DNA from: Lenisia limosa | Taxonomy: Eukaryota; Breviatea | Length of the DNA: 26,374 bases | Assembly: GCA_001655205.1 (NCBI GenBank) | Contig: LPNZ01007057.1 | Location: 1-26,374 of the forward strand | Reading direction: 5' to 3' | Shown here: positions 1 through 8,967 of the stretch, piece by piece | How positions within the stretch are numbered: the stretch's first letter is position 1 | How the letters are laid out: the number at the start of each line of letters is the position of its first letter | Position numbers and translations under genes: made by a program | The notes under the pieces: generated by a model | Databases searched by the model: none | Told to the model about the DNA's origin: nothing | What the model saw: the letters and a program-made list of their open reading frames with translations, nothing else

Positions 1-48
1 TGTAAGGGGAGGGGGGGGGTCACTTTTGAAAGGTTTCTTCATCACAAG

Positions 49-138
49 TAGGGCTTTCCTACGTTCCAAAATGACCTGTTAAATATCGATATTTATCGAA
101 GATTTACTGAGAAATTCCGTCTTTTTTTCTGGCCGTAG
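49..138 (+). repeat. MITE family 1, copy A (decayed)
   Basis: A degenerate copy of the palindromic element. The core AAATATCGATATTTATCGAA and the end GAGAAATTCCGTC are recognisable, but the terminal repeats are mutated. Confidence 0.65.
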
Positions 139-257
139 TCTAATCACAAGCCAATAACTATTATCATAAGGTCTTTTCAGATTTTTCTCACTTTGTTCTT
201 TATCTTTCAAATGTTATTATTTGGTTGGATCATCAATTCTTGTTTTTATATCGATAC

Positions 258-297
258 TGCAGAAGCGACTGGCCTGGGCTTGTATCAACCCTCGAGT
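258..297 (-). repeat. Repeat family 2, partial copy at gap edge
   Basis: CTGCAGAAGCGACTGGCCTG followed by ATCAACCCTCGAG matches the other family-2 copies in reverse orientation. The copy runs into the N gap at 298. Confidence 0.75.
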
Positions 298-490
298 NNN
301 NNNNNNNNNNNNNNNNNNNNNNNNNNNNNNNNNNNNNNNNNNNNNNNNNNNNNNNNNNNNNNNNNNNNNNNNNNNNNNNNNNNNNNNNNNNNNNNNNNNN
401 NNNNNNNNNNNNNNNNNNCCCAGGCCGTGCACCAACGGGGGTGCCCTCCGTCGTTCTCGTCCCTGCGCTCGTTTTCCCATGTGGGTTATA

Positions 491-550
491 TTACTCTTCT
501 TCTTCTTCTTCTTCTTCTTCTTCTAATTATTATTATTATTATTATTGCCA
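491..550. repeat. TTC and TTA microsatellites
   Basis: A TTC trinucleotide run of about nine units is followed directly by a TTA run of about seven units. This is plain simple-sequence DNA, lying next to the possible upstream exon of the response regulator. Confidence 0.9.
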
Positions 551-667
551 AAGTGTTAATGAACCAGAGTGTCCCTAATTTTTGACAATTACAACATTTC
601 CGCTGATGTTCATCCACAGGATTCTCTCGATTCTGGCTTTTTGTTCCATAAATTTATCGATAATGCG

Positions 668-808
668 TACTGTAGAAGCGACTGACCTCGCATTGTTGGT
701 TTTGTTGTTTTCAACTTTTTAACCCTCGTGTATTGCTAGTCAACAGAGTTAATTTTGGGCCTTTTTTTTGTTACATTATTTTCCAATTTTACCTCCTCCC
801 CTCCCCAG
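668..808 (-). repeat. Repeat family 2, full-length copy
   Basis: It begins CTGTAGAAGCGACTGACC, passes through AACCCTCGTG and TTTTGGGCCTTTTTT, and ends CCAATTTTACCTCCTCCCC. The C-rich end lies directly before the AG acceptor of the response-regulator exon at 809. Confidence 0.85.
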
Positions 809-3598
809 TCTGAGGAGCGAGTCGAGATCGGAAGCGTGCGTTCCCTATCGTCAACAAGCCAAAAAGAGGACTATAATGAGCGAGGCACGGCGCTCGAGTG
901 GGTCTCACAAGGCATGATATCTGAAACTCAAATAATATGTCATAGAGATCCTTTTGTGGTAGTAGCAACAACTTCTCACCAAACAATTTCAAATGAATGT
1001 CGCTGTAGATTCTAACTAAATATCAATAATAAATTCGGTCAGATCGATGTCAGAAATGTCGGTCGCGTCAGTGACCTCATCGCCGGTGTCAGCCCAGGAC
1101 ACGCCAATGCAGACGCCGATTGTCAGTCCCCGGTCGCCGAGGCTGTCCGTCCCTCCAAGTGCTGTATCTCCGTTGTCGTCGTCTTCAAGAGTTGGGGAGG
1201 GGGGGTATCTTAACGGCAAACGAAGTCGTTTTTTTTGTGTGGATTGTTACATCTTGTATGTCATTTTATTTACTGCGTAGGTTGCGTCGGCATCATCTCT
1301 TCTTCCTTGTTATAATGGTCGATCTTTATCTCTCGAGGAGCTGCGCCGTATTGAAGATATGGTAGGTCCTTTTGGCCTTAATCCAGGTTTTATTGATTGC
1401 GAATGGAACTTGACCGGAATTGAATTGATAAATCATTTACATGTCTTTTCTAATGAGAAAGGGTAGCTATTATATTTGCTCTTGAGTTACATCCCCCCTC
1501 CCCTCATGGGATGCTGCAGAAGCGACTGGCCTNNNNNNNNNNNNNNNNNNNNNNNNNNNNNNNNNNNNNNNNNNNNNNNNNNNNNNNNNNNNNNNNNNNN
1601 NNNNNNNNNNNNNNNNNNNNNNNNNNNNNNNNNNNNNNNNNNNNNNNNNNNNNNNNNNNNNNNNNNNNNNNNNNNNNNNNNNNNNNNNNNNNNNNNNNNN
1701 NNNNNNNNNNNNNNNNNNNNNNNNNNNNNNNNNNNNNNNNNNNNNNNNNNNNNNNNNNNNNNNCTCACGGACCTCTATCCGGAGTCGCCACTCCTGGTTG
1801 GTTTCATATCCTTCTAACTTCTTCTACTATTGAGTGTGACTTGCTTGCATAAACACGTATTTTATTAGTGCCTTAACAGCTTTTTCCTAGACTAGTCCTC
1901 ACTCACCCTTTACTGTACAAAAGATTCTCCATCTCTTTTATATTATTATATATTTATCTTTTATTGTCCAAAAAAAAAACTCACGCATCAGGAGCCGGAG
2001 TTTCGTCCTGCTAATATCGTACAATGCGTCAACCAGCATCCGGTACGCGTGATATGATGGAGATAGTTGATGCGGCATTTCATGAAATACTGAGGGTAAT
2101 ATTGCAAGCCTTTTCCTAACTGCAAATTAGTCCGAGACCAAATCACGAATACGTTCAAGCCCCACACCATGTTCACCTTTATCTGTTGCCTCTATGCCCC
2201 TGCATCCCTTGGTGGTCAAAAAACGAAAAGCGTAGGAGGGGGGAACATTTTGAGTTGACATATCTTATTTGAGCTTCCAAATGTAGGGTTTCACTTCGGT
2301 TCGAAAAAGACAATATCGATTGTTCTTGAACTCCTTATTTTGAGTATTGTTATCAATTTAGATCATCTTCACGCCCATCATCCCCAACATTCTCCCCGAA
2401 GCCCACCCCCACTCCACCCCATTCGAAATCCCAGGAGCAAATTGCTCATTATAAAGTGAGCGTTGGGTTGGGGGTGCTTTTTCAATAAGTCTTTATTTCA
2501 AATTGTATCATATACTGTATGTAATGGTAGTAATCGGGAGAAACTAATAGATAAATGTTGCTTTTTCTGACCGTAGAGAATACTACCGTCATAGTAGTGA
2601 AAATTTTAATCCATGTCACTCTCCAGGCACTGATCGTGGAAGACAACATGGTGAACCAGCGCCTCCTCCGAGCCATGCTTGCGCGCCTTGGTCTCCAGGC
2701 CGACACGGTGGACAACGGACAGATGTGCCTCGATATTATTAAAGAACGAGTNNNNNNNNNNNNNNNNNNNNNNNNNNNNNNNNNNNNNNNNNNNNNNNNN
2801 NNNNNNNNNNNNNNNNNNNNNNNNNNNNNNNNNNNNNNNNNNNNNNNNNNNNNNNNNNNNNNNNNNNNNNNNNNNNNNNNNNNNNNNNNNNNNNNNNNNN
2901 NNGTGACTACTCCCTAATTCTGATGGATATTTCTATGCCTGTTCTCGATGGAATTTCGGCAACAAAAATCCTAAGAAATGTTGGTGGTTTTATTGTTTCA
3001 AATATCCTAAGAAATGTTGATGAAAAACTTGGGTTACCATATGGACTGAAAATGGCTGATATTTTGGAAGAAAATTAATACCACTGAGACTTGGTTTTTT
3101 TTTTTTGTTTATATATATATATATTATATATATCGATATATGATATATATTTATTATTTTTCCCAATTTTCTTAACCAAACAGAATTACCAGATACTTTC
3201 TATTTTTTTTTTTTTTGTTTGGAGTTTCAGATTANNNNNNNNNNNNNNNNNNNNNNNNNNNNNNNNNNNNNNNNNNNNNNNNNNNNNNNNNNNNNNNNNN
3301 NNNNNNNNNNNNNNNNNNNNNNNNNNNNNNNNNNNNNNNNNNNNNNNNNNNNNNNNNNNNNNNNNNNNNNAGTCTGACCTTTCAGACTGTTTGGAAGCAG
3401 GTAAGTCATTTAGGGATGGCATTTCTGATGAATGGTTGATGAACAATATCCCAATCCTTCTTTTTAGCTCTTCTGCAGTTTATCACTAACGTCCTTCTTA
3501 TTTTTATTATTGTGACCCTTTCAGGTATGAATGAGGTACTGTGTAAGCCTGTCAAGGTGTCAAGCTTACAGGGTGTTATGGAGAGCTACCTCAATTAA
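809..3598 (+). CDS. Response regulator with C-terminal receiver domain, Ser/Pro-rich N-terminal part
   Basis: Exons that agree in phase are 809-901, 1043-1190, 1281-1361, 1992-2042, 2131-2231, 2362-2455, 2627 into a gap, 2903 to about 2980, 3371-3400 and 3525-3598 (stop TAA). Three gaps and the unknown 5' end leave it incomplete. The first exons are rich in Ser, Pro and Thr, with a basic VVKKRK patch that could be a nuclear signal. The receiver domain starts at 2627 with ALIVEDNMVNQRLL (acidic pocket ED), continues with LILMDISMPVLDG (the Asp of LMD is the expected phosphoacceptor) and ends with the conserved Lys in NEVLCKPVK. The stop follows 16 residues later, so the receiver is terminal. 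Known role: it accepts phosphate in a His-Asp phosphorelay. No histidine-kinase or ATPase motifs are visible, so this may be a stand-alone SSK1-like regulator or the tail of a hybrid kinase whose core lies upstream or in a gap. Acceptor 809 lies at the end of a repeat. Confidence 0.8.
1511..1532 (-). repeat. Repeat family 2, end fragment at gap edge
   Basis: TGCTGCAGAAGCGACTGGCC is identical to the end of family 2 and runs straight into the N gap at 1533, so the rest of the copy is probably unassembled. Confidence 0.75.
2285..2332 (+). repeat. MITE family 1, copy B (truncated)
   Basis: The left terminal repeat CACTTCGGTTCGAAAAAGAC and part of the core (ATATCGAT) are present, then similarity stops. 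It lies in the response-regulator intron 2232-2361. Confidence 0.8.
2968..3019 (+). repeat. 16-nt direct repeat at the end of the receiver exon
   Basis: ATCCTAAGAAATGTTG occurs perfectly at 2968-2983 and 3004-3019. The first copy carries the likely exon end (AGAAAT) and donor (GTTGGT), so the second copies both the coding end and the splice signal. The frame stays open through both copies to a TAA at 3076-3078. Confidence 0.8.
3111..3150. repeat. TA-rich microsatellite
   Basis: An interrupted TA dinucleotide run (TATATATATATTATATATAT and similar) inside an intron of the response-regulator gene. Confidence 0.85.
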
Positions 3599-4135
3599 TG
3601 TTGTTTATTATTTTAGTTTCCTTCGGTATTTTCTGTATTATGTTTGATTTTCTTTGTTTATTAGTGTTGATCCTATGTTTCGTTATTTAAATGTATTTCC
3701 TCTGCTCTCCACCGCCTTGTGATTGTGAGTGAGTTCAAATGGAGGCATTATTATTTAAATGTATGATTGTTTTTTTTTTTGTTTTAGGAAATTGATGAAA
3801 AAAAAGTTGGTTCGTGATGGAACCTGTTGTGTGGGGTGGGTGATGCAAGTGGACAAAGGGGGGGGGAACTAAAAGGGGAATAAAACNNNNNNNNNNNNNN
3901 NNNNNNNNNNNNNNNNNNNNNNNNNNNNNNNNNNNNNNNNNNNNNNNNNGAGGATTGAGGGGCTCAGGAACACGTGAGGGGATAAAAAGGGGGAAATGCT
4001 GTGAATTCAAGGGGGATAAAAAGTCTTTCCTATACAAGCAATACGGAAGTAACCCATTCAACGAAAAAGCATCAAAAGCCAAAAGTCCAACAAACCGACA
4101 ACCAAAACAGCACACAACAAAACCAACTCAATGCC
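3599..4135. other. Convergent spacer between response regulator and CDC20
   Basis: The stops of the two tail-to-tail genes are at 3598 (+) and 4136 (-). The stretch is AT-rich, has a G-run near 3858-3867 and the gap 3887-3949, and shows no convincing exon. It should hold both 3' UTRs. Confidence 0.6.
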
Positions 4136-5497
4136 TTAACGGAGACCGTGTCCAACATGAGCTTGCTTGGGCTTGCCAGCAGAGGTAGTGTTGCAAGCGG
4201 CGGGCTCAAAGACCTTCCAGAGGCGAAGGGACTCATCACCAGCAGCTGACATGACTGATGTGCCATCAGGGCTGAGGGCGAGATGAAGGACGCGTTGAGT
4301 GTGGGACTTAAGCTCGGTCACCTTTTCCATGGAAGGAAACTTCCACACGGTGATCTGGTTCAGGTTTTGGCCATGACCAGAAACGAGCTCCCGGGAGTGA
4401 CGGCTCCAAAGCAAGCTGCAGACCTGAGACTTGGTGTCAACTTCGTTAATGCAGGCCCCGGTCTGGGTGTTCCAGAAACGGATATGCCTGTCAGCGAGTC
4501 CACCGCCAGTGGCAAGGATGTTAGCCTCCCACGGACACCAAGCAAGGGCCTTAACAGCAGAGCAATGGTAGGAGAGAACATGAGTAGGGACGCCGGAGCC
4601 AAAAGAATCGGAATTGTAGACGTTGACAATGTTGTCGTTGCCTCCAGAAGCGATCTGGCTACCATTGGGCGACCACTTGAGACCACATACCTCAGAGGAA
4701 TGGGCCTGGAAGCGTGCTACCATGGCGTTACGTTGACGGACATCCCATGAAATGATCTCACCGTCTCTGGCACCCGAAGCCAAAACAAAAGAGTTCCACG
4801 AAAGAGCGGTAACCCCATCAGAATGACCACGAAGAGTACGCATCTTGCGACGAGAACTCATGTCCCAAACCTCGATCGATCCCTGAGTAGTACCAATCGC
4901 AAGGAAGGCACCATCGGCAGAGAAAGAGAGGGAAGTTGGAGCATTACCAGCGGCAGCAGTGAGCGGGGCAATCTCACCAGATTCAGAGTTCCAAATATAA
5001 ACTTGATCGGCGAGAGCAACAGCAACATGATTGTTGACAGACCAGTCCAAAACGTTGACGTAGAAGTCGTCGCTAAGGCCAGGAGCGTCCAGAACGCGCA
5101 CAGGGCGAGATGAAATATGACGAGACTGGGTACGAGGAGCAACAGTGCGGTTTCCAGAATACAACACACGGAGATCGTTGTAGTAACCCTCGCGAGGAGC
5201 AGGGGCTTTGCTTTTGAAGGCAAGGACGCGAGCTGTGCTCGATCCGACGATTTCCTCAGAAACACGCGACTTGTAGGCTTCCTTGATGGGAGTCGAGTCA
5301 CCATTCTGGCTGTTCTCGTTGCTTAAAGCGAGGCAGGAAGCCTCAACATCATAAGAGCGACGGTTGGAGATAAAACGATCACCAGAAGAAGAAGCTAAAG
5401 CCTCTTGCTTGCGTTTCCAGCGGGGAACTGAAGCAGCGGAGGTGAGAGGAGTGGCCAAAAGGTCATTGAGGTCAAGATCACAGTTGAAAGAACTCAT
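4136..5497 (-). CDS. CDC20: CDC20/Fizzy, APC/C activator (WD40 protein), single exon
   Basis: A 453-residue uninterrupted frame. I chose the ATG at 5497 (MSSFNCDLDL); a GTG six codons upstream is not a plausible start. CDC20-type proteins recruit substrates to the anaphase-promoting complex, a ubiquitin ligase, and mediate the spindle checkpoint. Residues 40-47 (DRFISNRR) form the C-box, which normally reads DR[FY]IPxR, so the usual Pro is Ser. RVLAFKSK (90-97) matches the conserved ILxFKxK motif, and LDAPGLSDDFYVN (136-148) marks the start of the WD40 propeller. Seven repeats follow, with WD or WN ends such as IEVWD, IISWD and IRFWN. The chain ends HGLR, close to the canonical Ile-Arg tail. 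I see no KEN box. The DFYVNVLDWS stretch and short N-terminal region fit CDC20 or CDH1; the start and tail favour CDC20. Every other gene here has introns, which makes this one stand out. Confidence 0.95.
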   Translation of the reverse strand: MSSFNCDLDLNDLLATPLTSAASVPRWKRKQEALASSSGDRFISNRRSYDVEASCLALSNENSQNGDSTPIKEAYKSRVSEEIVGSSTARVLAFKSKAPAPREGYYNDLRVLYSGNRTVAPRTQSRHISSRPVRVLDAPGLSDDFYVNVLDWSVNNHVAVALADQVYIWNSESGEIAPLTAAAGNAPTSLSFSADGAFLAIGTTQGSIEVWDMSSRRKMRTLRGHSDGVTALSWNSFVLASGARDGEIISWDVRQRNAMVARFQAHSSEVCGLKWSPNGSQIASGGNDNIVNVYNSDSFGSGVPTHVLSYHCSAVKALAWCPWEANILATGGGLADRHIRFWNTQTGACINEVDTKSQVCSLLWSRHSRELVSGHGQNLNQITVWKFPSMEKVTELKSHTQRVLHLALSPDGTSVMSAAGDESLRLWKVFEPAACNTTSAGKPKQAHVGHGLR

Positions 5498-5761
5498 TAT
5501 TGCGTATAAAAACACAGTTGTAATTAACCGTTACAAAACAAATACTTCAACAAAAGGGACAAGTTCAGTTCAGTTCAGTTCTATTGTTGACGCTGTAAGC
5601 TTAATTTTCTTTTAATAACTACTTCACAACTATATTAGCTTAGTTAATTATATTTATCCTATATAGTAAGAAGGATTTATGGCGAAGAAGACAAACAATT
5701 CACGCTTCACATCTGGAAGTTAAAAACGTTGCTTCTTCCCCTTTCTCTCTCCCTCGCCACA
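5498..5761. promoter_or_regulatory. Shared bidirectional promoter region (CDC20 / MYND gene)
   Basis: 264 bp separate the two divergent ATGs at 5497 (-) and 5762 (+). It contains a short tandem GTTCA repeat (about 5562-5581) and AT-rich sequence including TATATTAGC and CCTATATAG. No specific element can be assigned with certainty. Confidence 0.5.
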
Positions 5762-8700
5762 ATGGAAGTTGACTTTTATTTTGGAATATGTAAACACTGT
5801 AAAAAGTGTGATTTTGTTACAAAGTGCAGCAGATGCAACATTGTAACGTTTTGCTCCGAGAGGTGTTCTGATCTTGAAGGTTTGCTAAGTACTGGCTGCA
5901 TCATACATGATATTATTATAACTAAATGATTAAAAGCAATTAATTTTGCCCACATTTGCCTCATTGTCACAGCTCACTCATGCATTGAAACTTCAACAAT
6001 TCCTGTCTCTGCCATTGATGTTCTTTCCATCTTGGAGTCCACGTAGGAGAATAATGACAATATTTGTCCCTAACCATATAGTACTTCGAAGCAACTTTGG
6101 CTTTCTTGTCTTGTCAGACTTTGGGACCTCTTCTGGTATGAGGGCAATTAGTAGTTGGCCCTGAGCCCACCTAAAACAAAAAAAAAATTGGCGGGAGCTT
6201 ATCAGGCAGACAATTTCGTCCTGGAATTGAACCAGGGTTTTTTGTTCTTCAGACAAATGCTTAACCTCTTAGCCAACGATGAAGCCCGATAAAGTGCGCC
6301 AAAAGGATAATGAACCGATTTTGTTGAAATTCTTCAACTTTTTTTTTGAAGCTCTTTTTTCTTGAAAAATCTTTTTACTGAATGTTGTTTTTATAAATAC
6401 ATTGATTGTTCTTTCAAAAAAAATTGAAAAATTGGCCAGTTTTCAATCAAGTAAACATAATATCCTATTATTATGAAAATTAAACTAAAAGTCAGAAAGT
6501 ATAATGTCTTCTGATGACATTACCAACCAGCAACCTTTACTTTTTTTCATAATCAGATTTGGGTGTTTTGTAACACTCCATTAGTCACCTATCGATATAA
6601 CCCACAGTACGGCATCTTCGCTCCCTGCATTATACCCCCCGCCTCCTTCTCGCAAAAATCCCGTACCCCTTGGTAAATTGAACCACCTGGCCAAGAACAT
6701 TTTGATGGAAGTCAGCAGAAGGCTTGCTATTTGGGCAGAAGGTTGGGGGGTTACGTTTGATTGTTCTTGGATTAGTTACTTGTTAATAAAAGGCCAAATA
6801 ATCTAAACCTTCCCTTTAATTTTAAGCAGAAGCAGCAAGTCATTTGGAAGAAGCTGTATGTGGGTTTTTTAGTTATTATTTTGAGCGCTTACCTTTGGAA
6901 ATTCATGCGATGATTTTTTGTCTAGTTATAGTGTAGAATCTCCATGAGTTTCTTCGTCTTATTGAACTCTGTTCCCCCGCTGTTGCCTATGAATCTTCCG
7001 AGATAAGACATTCAGCCGACTATGACCTAAACTTAGATAGTAGGATTCTTGGAATGAAATGCAGATGGATCCAGTATCGAGAAAGTCTGACTTAAGCCAC
7101 TTTACATCATTTTCCCCAGACGTCAAGGAGCCTGAGTTTGCTACTTTGCTAATGGCCAATATTTGTCTTCCTCTCGCGTCGAAACTCTCTTCAGCCTCGC
7201 ATAAAGCAGTAGGGAATTGGAGCATTACAAGTTTCTGCTTGTTGAATATTTGCTTTAATATTGTAGAAATCAAGCGTACTTGAATTTTGTGTCAATTTGC
7301 TACAGTCCCCCGCACTATCTTCTGTTTCAAACGCGGCTCTTCCCGTTTTTCTGGAAGTTCTCTTACTTGTCCCTGAAGAAATGTTGGTGGAATTGAGTAT
7401 TATTACATTTGGTATATCCAATACCAGTTAATATAAGAAGTGTTTTATTTTGGGAAGTGCTGAACGTTTTGAAGTAAAACTCTGAAATTAAAAGGCCGTG
7501 CAAAGGATCTCTCAAAGTTCAACTCTGCCAATATCTTTGGATGAATTACCAGGAGCATTTGGCCATCATTAGCCTCGCATCTGTCTTCGAAGACTTAATT
7601 GAGAACTCTTCACCTGAGGTTTGTGTCCAGAAAAGTGCTATCAAGGTAATATACCATGATGTGTGATAAGTTCCGATGATGTGTGTAATAAGTGCGGGCT
7701 ATAACGAATCTTATGACACCATTGTTCTCTTGGAAGAGCTGTCATTGACATTTTCAGGAACTGGTGAAGTACCTTGACGTTTTTGTGGAACAGCCTATGT
7801 CATTTACGAAGGCTTGTCCTGGTAGGAGTTATCACTTTGTGTAATGAACGTTTTCTGAGAATATTCTGTTGTCTTTTTCCCTCTGGTGCATGTATTATTC
7901 TGGATACAGGATACCTGGACTGTTCTTGTTCAACATTTTTAATATTGTCCTTGTTGATCTCAAAAGACCCTGACGTTGACTCAAGTTTCATCGCCGCTAT
8001 TGCCAGGATCTTACACTGTCTTCTTGATAATGATGGTGGGGGGAGGGGGTTTGGTTTTGAACGGGCTGCTTTCTCTTTATCAATGATTGTTTTCGGTTCG
8101 AAAAAAGACTGAATTTCTCAAAAAAATCCTCGAAAACAATCGATATTTTACCGGGTTTTTTCGAACCGATGTGAAGCCCTAGTTGTGTCACTTCAGCCAG
8201 AGCTGACATCATTACATAAATCCAAAGAGGAAGTTATATATTTTTATTGAATCTTCAGTTGTTGTCTCGAAATGCCGCAGTCTTGGAGAAACATCCCCCT
8301 TCTTCGCTCATATTTCCCAACATTTACCGGCTGCGCTTTCACTTCCTCTCGAAATGGATCTTCAATTACCAGGTTAGCAGATCGCCAGTCTTTTTGTAAA
8401 ACAAACGATGGGGTAAATGACTACTGCGGTCTTCCTTGTATTTCAACACGCTCTAACGGCTCGTCGTTTAGACTGTAACCCCCTCCTAACCCCATCCAAT
8501 CCTGACGTTTGTGACATTTTGGAAGAGCTTGGTGTTTCTGTACCTGACCCAACTCTTGACTTTATTTTTGAACAGGTAAGCTATTGATAGCAATGGTAAC
8601 CAATAGGGGAGAGGAAGTGTATTGTTGCAAATTCCTTATTTTTCATCTTATGAAGAAGAAACTCTCTTTATAACTTAACAGAGCACTTTGTTATAGGTTC

Positions 8701-8774
8701 AGGAAAAGCAGTCACGAAATCCGATCAGTTTAAGTCAAGCGTTGGCTATCCTTGATAGTTATGTCAATTTGTAA
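5762..8774 (+). CDS. MYND-type zinc finger protein, 14 exons, function unknown
   Basis: Exons: 5762-5879, 5973-6042, 6118-6135, 6608-6741, 6830-6855, 6937-7084, 7120-7208, 7306-7396, 7518-7645, 7758-7821, 7910-8035, 8259-8372, 8472-8575 and 8697-8774 (TAA). All junctions keep phase and sum to 1308 nt, 435 residues. Residues 10-43 form a MYND-like zinc finger: pairs C10/C13, C22/C25 and C31/C35, then H41 and C43 (HSC, where typical fingers have HxxxC). MYND fingers bind zinc and usually proline-rich peptides. The rest is rich in Leu/Ala helices, for example LPVFLEVLLLVPEEM and LAIISLASVFEDLIE, suggesting an alpha-helical repeat body, and ends NPISLSQALAILDSYVNL. I considered importin-like proteins but saw no decisive match. 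Uncertain points: the 18-nt exon 3, the start of exon 9 (7506 also works in frame) and the join of the finger to the body. If the first intron in doubt is retained, a 63-residue finger protein ends at 6046. Confidence 0.68.
6213..6282 (-). tRNA. tRNA-Phe(GAA)-like sequence, probably a tRNA-derived element or pseudogene
   Basis: About 70 nt on the minus strand inside a MYND-gene intron fold into most of a cloverleaf. The anticodon arm TTTGT-CTGAAGA-ACAAA pairs 5/5 with anticodon GAA, the T arm CCTGG-TTCAATT-CCAGG pairs 5/5, and the D arm is GCT-AAGAGGTTA-AGC. The A box (TGGCTAAGAGG) and B box (GGTTCAATTCC) are close to Pol III consensus. A T-run (minus strand of 6177-6187) lies about 25 nt downstream as a possible terminator. 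The acceptor stem TCATCGT/ACGAAAT pairs only 4/7 and no canonical Phe acceptor is seen, so a working tRNA is doubtful. A tRNA-derived SINE head fits as well. Confidence 0.5.
8091..8182 (-). repeat. MITE family 1, copy C
   Basis: A nearly full copy in inverted orientation, with ends TTCGGTTCGAAAAAAGACTG and CGAACCGATGTGAAGCCC and core ATCGATATTTTACC. It sits in the MYND-gene intron 8036-8258. No clear target duplication is seen. Confidence 0.9.
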
Positions 8775-8967
8775 TGGTTATGGTAATGGTCTCATGGTAA
8801 CAATAATGTTTCTAATACTTATTTAATGTTTGGTGAGTAGACTTTGTAGAAAGGGTATAAAGCGGTTTTATTAAATCAGAAAGAAACAATTAAGAAAACG
8901 AAAAATCTACTTCACCGTTCGCGTATCCACCATGGTTCCGGTTTCACCAAACTCCTCTCATTATTCT
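8775..8967. other. Convergent spacer, MYND gene / POP4
   Basis: 193 bp between the stop codons of two tail-to-tail genes. It contains ATAAAG-like sequence and AT-rich runs that could serve as cleavage or poly(A) signals for either strand. No coding evidence. Confidence 0.5.

Larger units (their letters stand above)
1..808. other. Left flank: repeats, gap and simple sequence
   Basis: No complete gene is visible here. The stretch holds a decayed copy of the palindromic MITE (49-138), a fragment of the second repeat family ending at a gap (258-297), an N gap (298-418), TTC and TTA microsatellites (about 491-550) and another copy of the second repeat family (668-808). Bases 419-480 are GC-rich, have an open frame and are followed by a GT donor (gtgggt). 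They may be an upstream exon of the response regulator, but the phase cannot be checked across the gap. Confidence 0.5.

Noticed and set aside
4283-5326. Plus-strand open frames across CDC20
   Set aside because: They are shadows of the minus-strand WD40 coding sequence.
5498-5515. CDC20 start extended upstream to a GTG codon
   Set aside because: A GTG start is not expected for a nuclear gene. The ATG at 5497 begins MSSFNCDL in a better context.
6937-7396. Importin/transportin-3 identity for the MYND-gene body
   Set aside because: One segment (LEVLLLVPEEM) resembled those proteins, but the order, length and remaining sequence do not follow the family.
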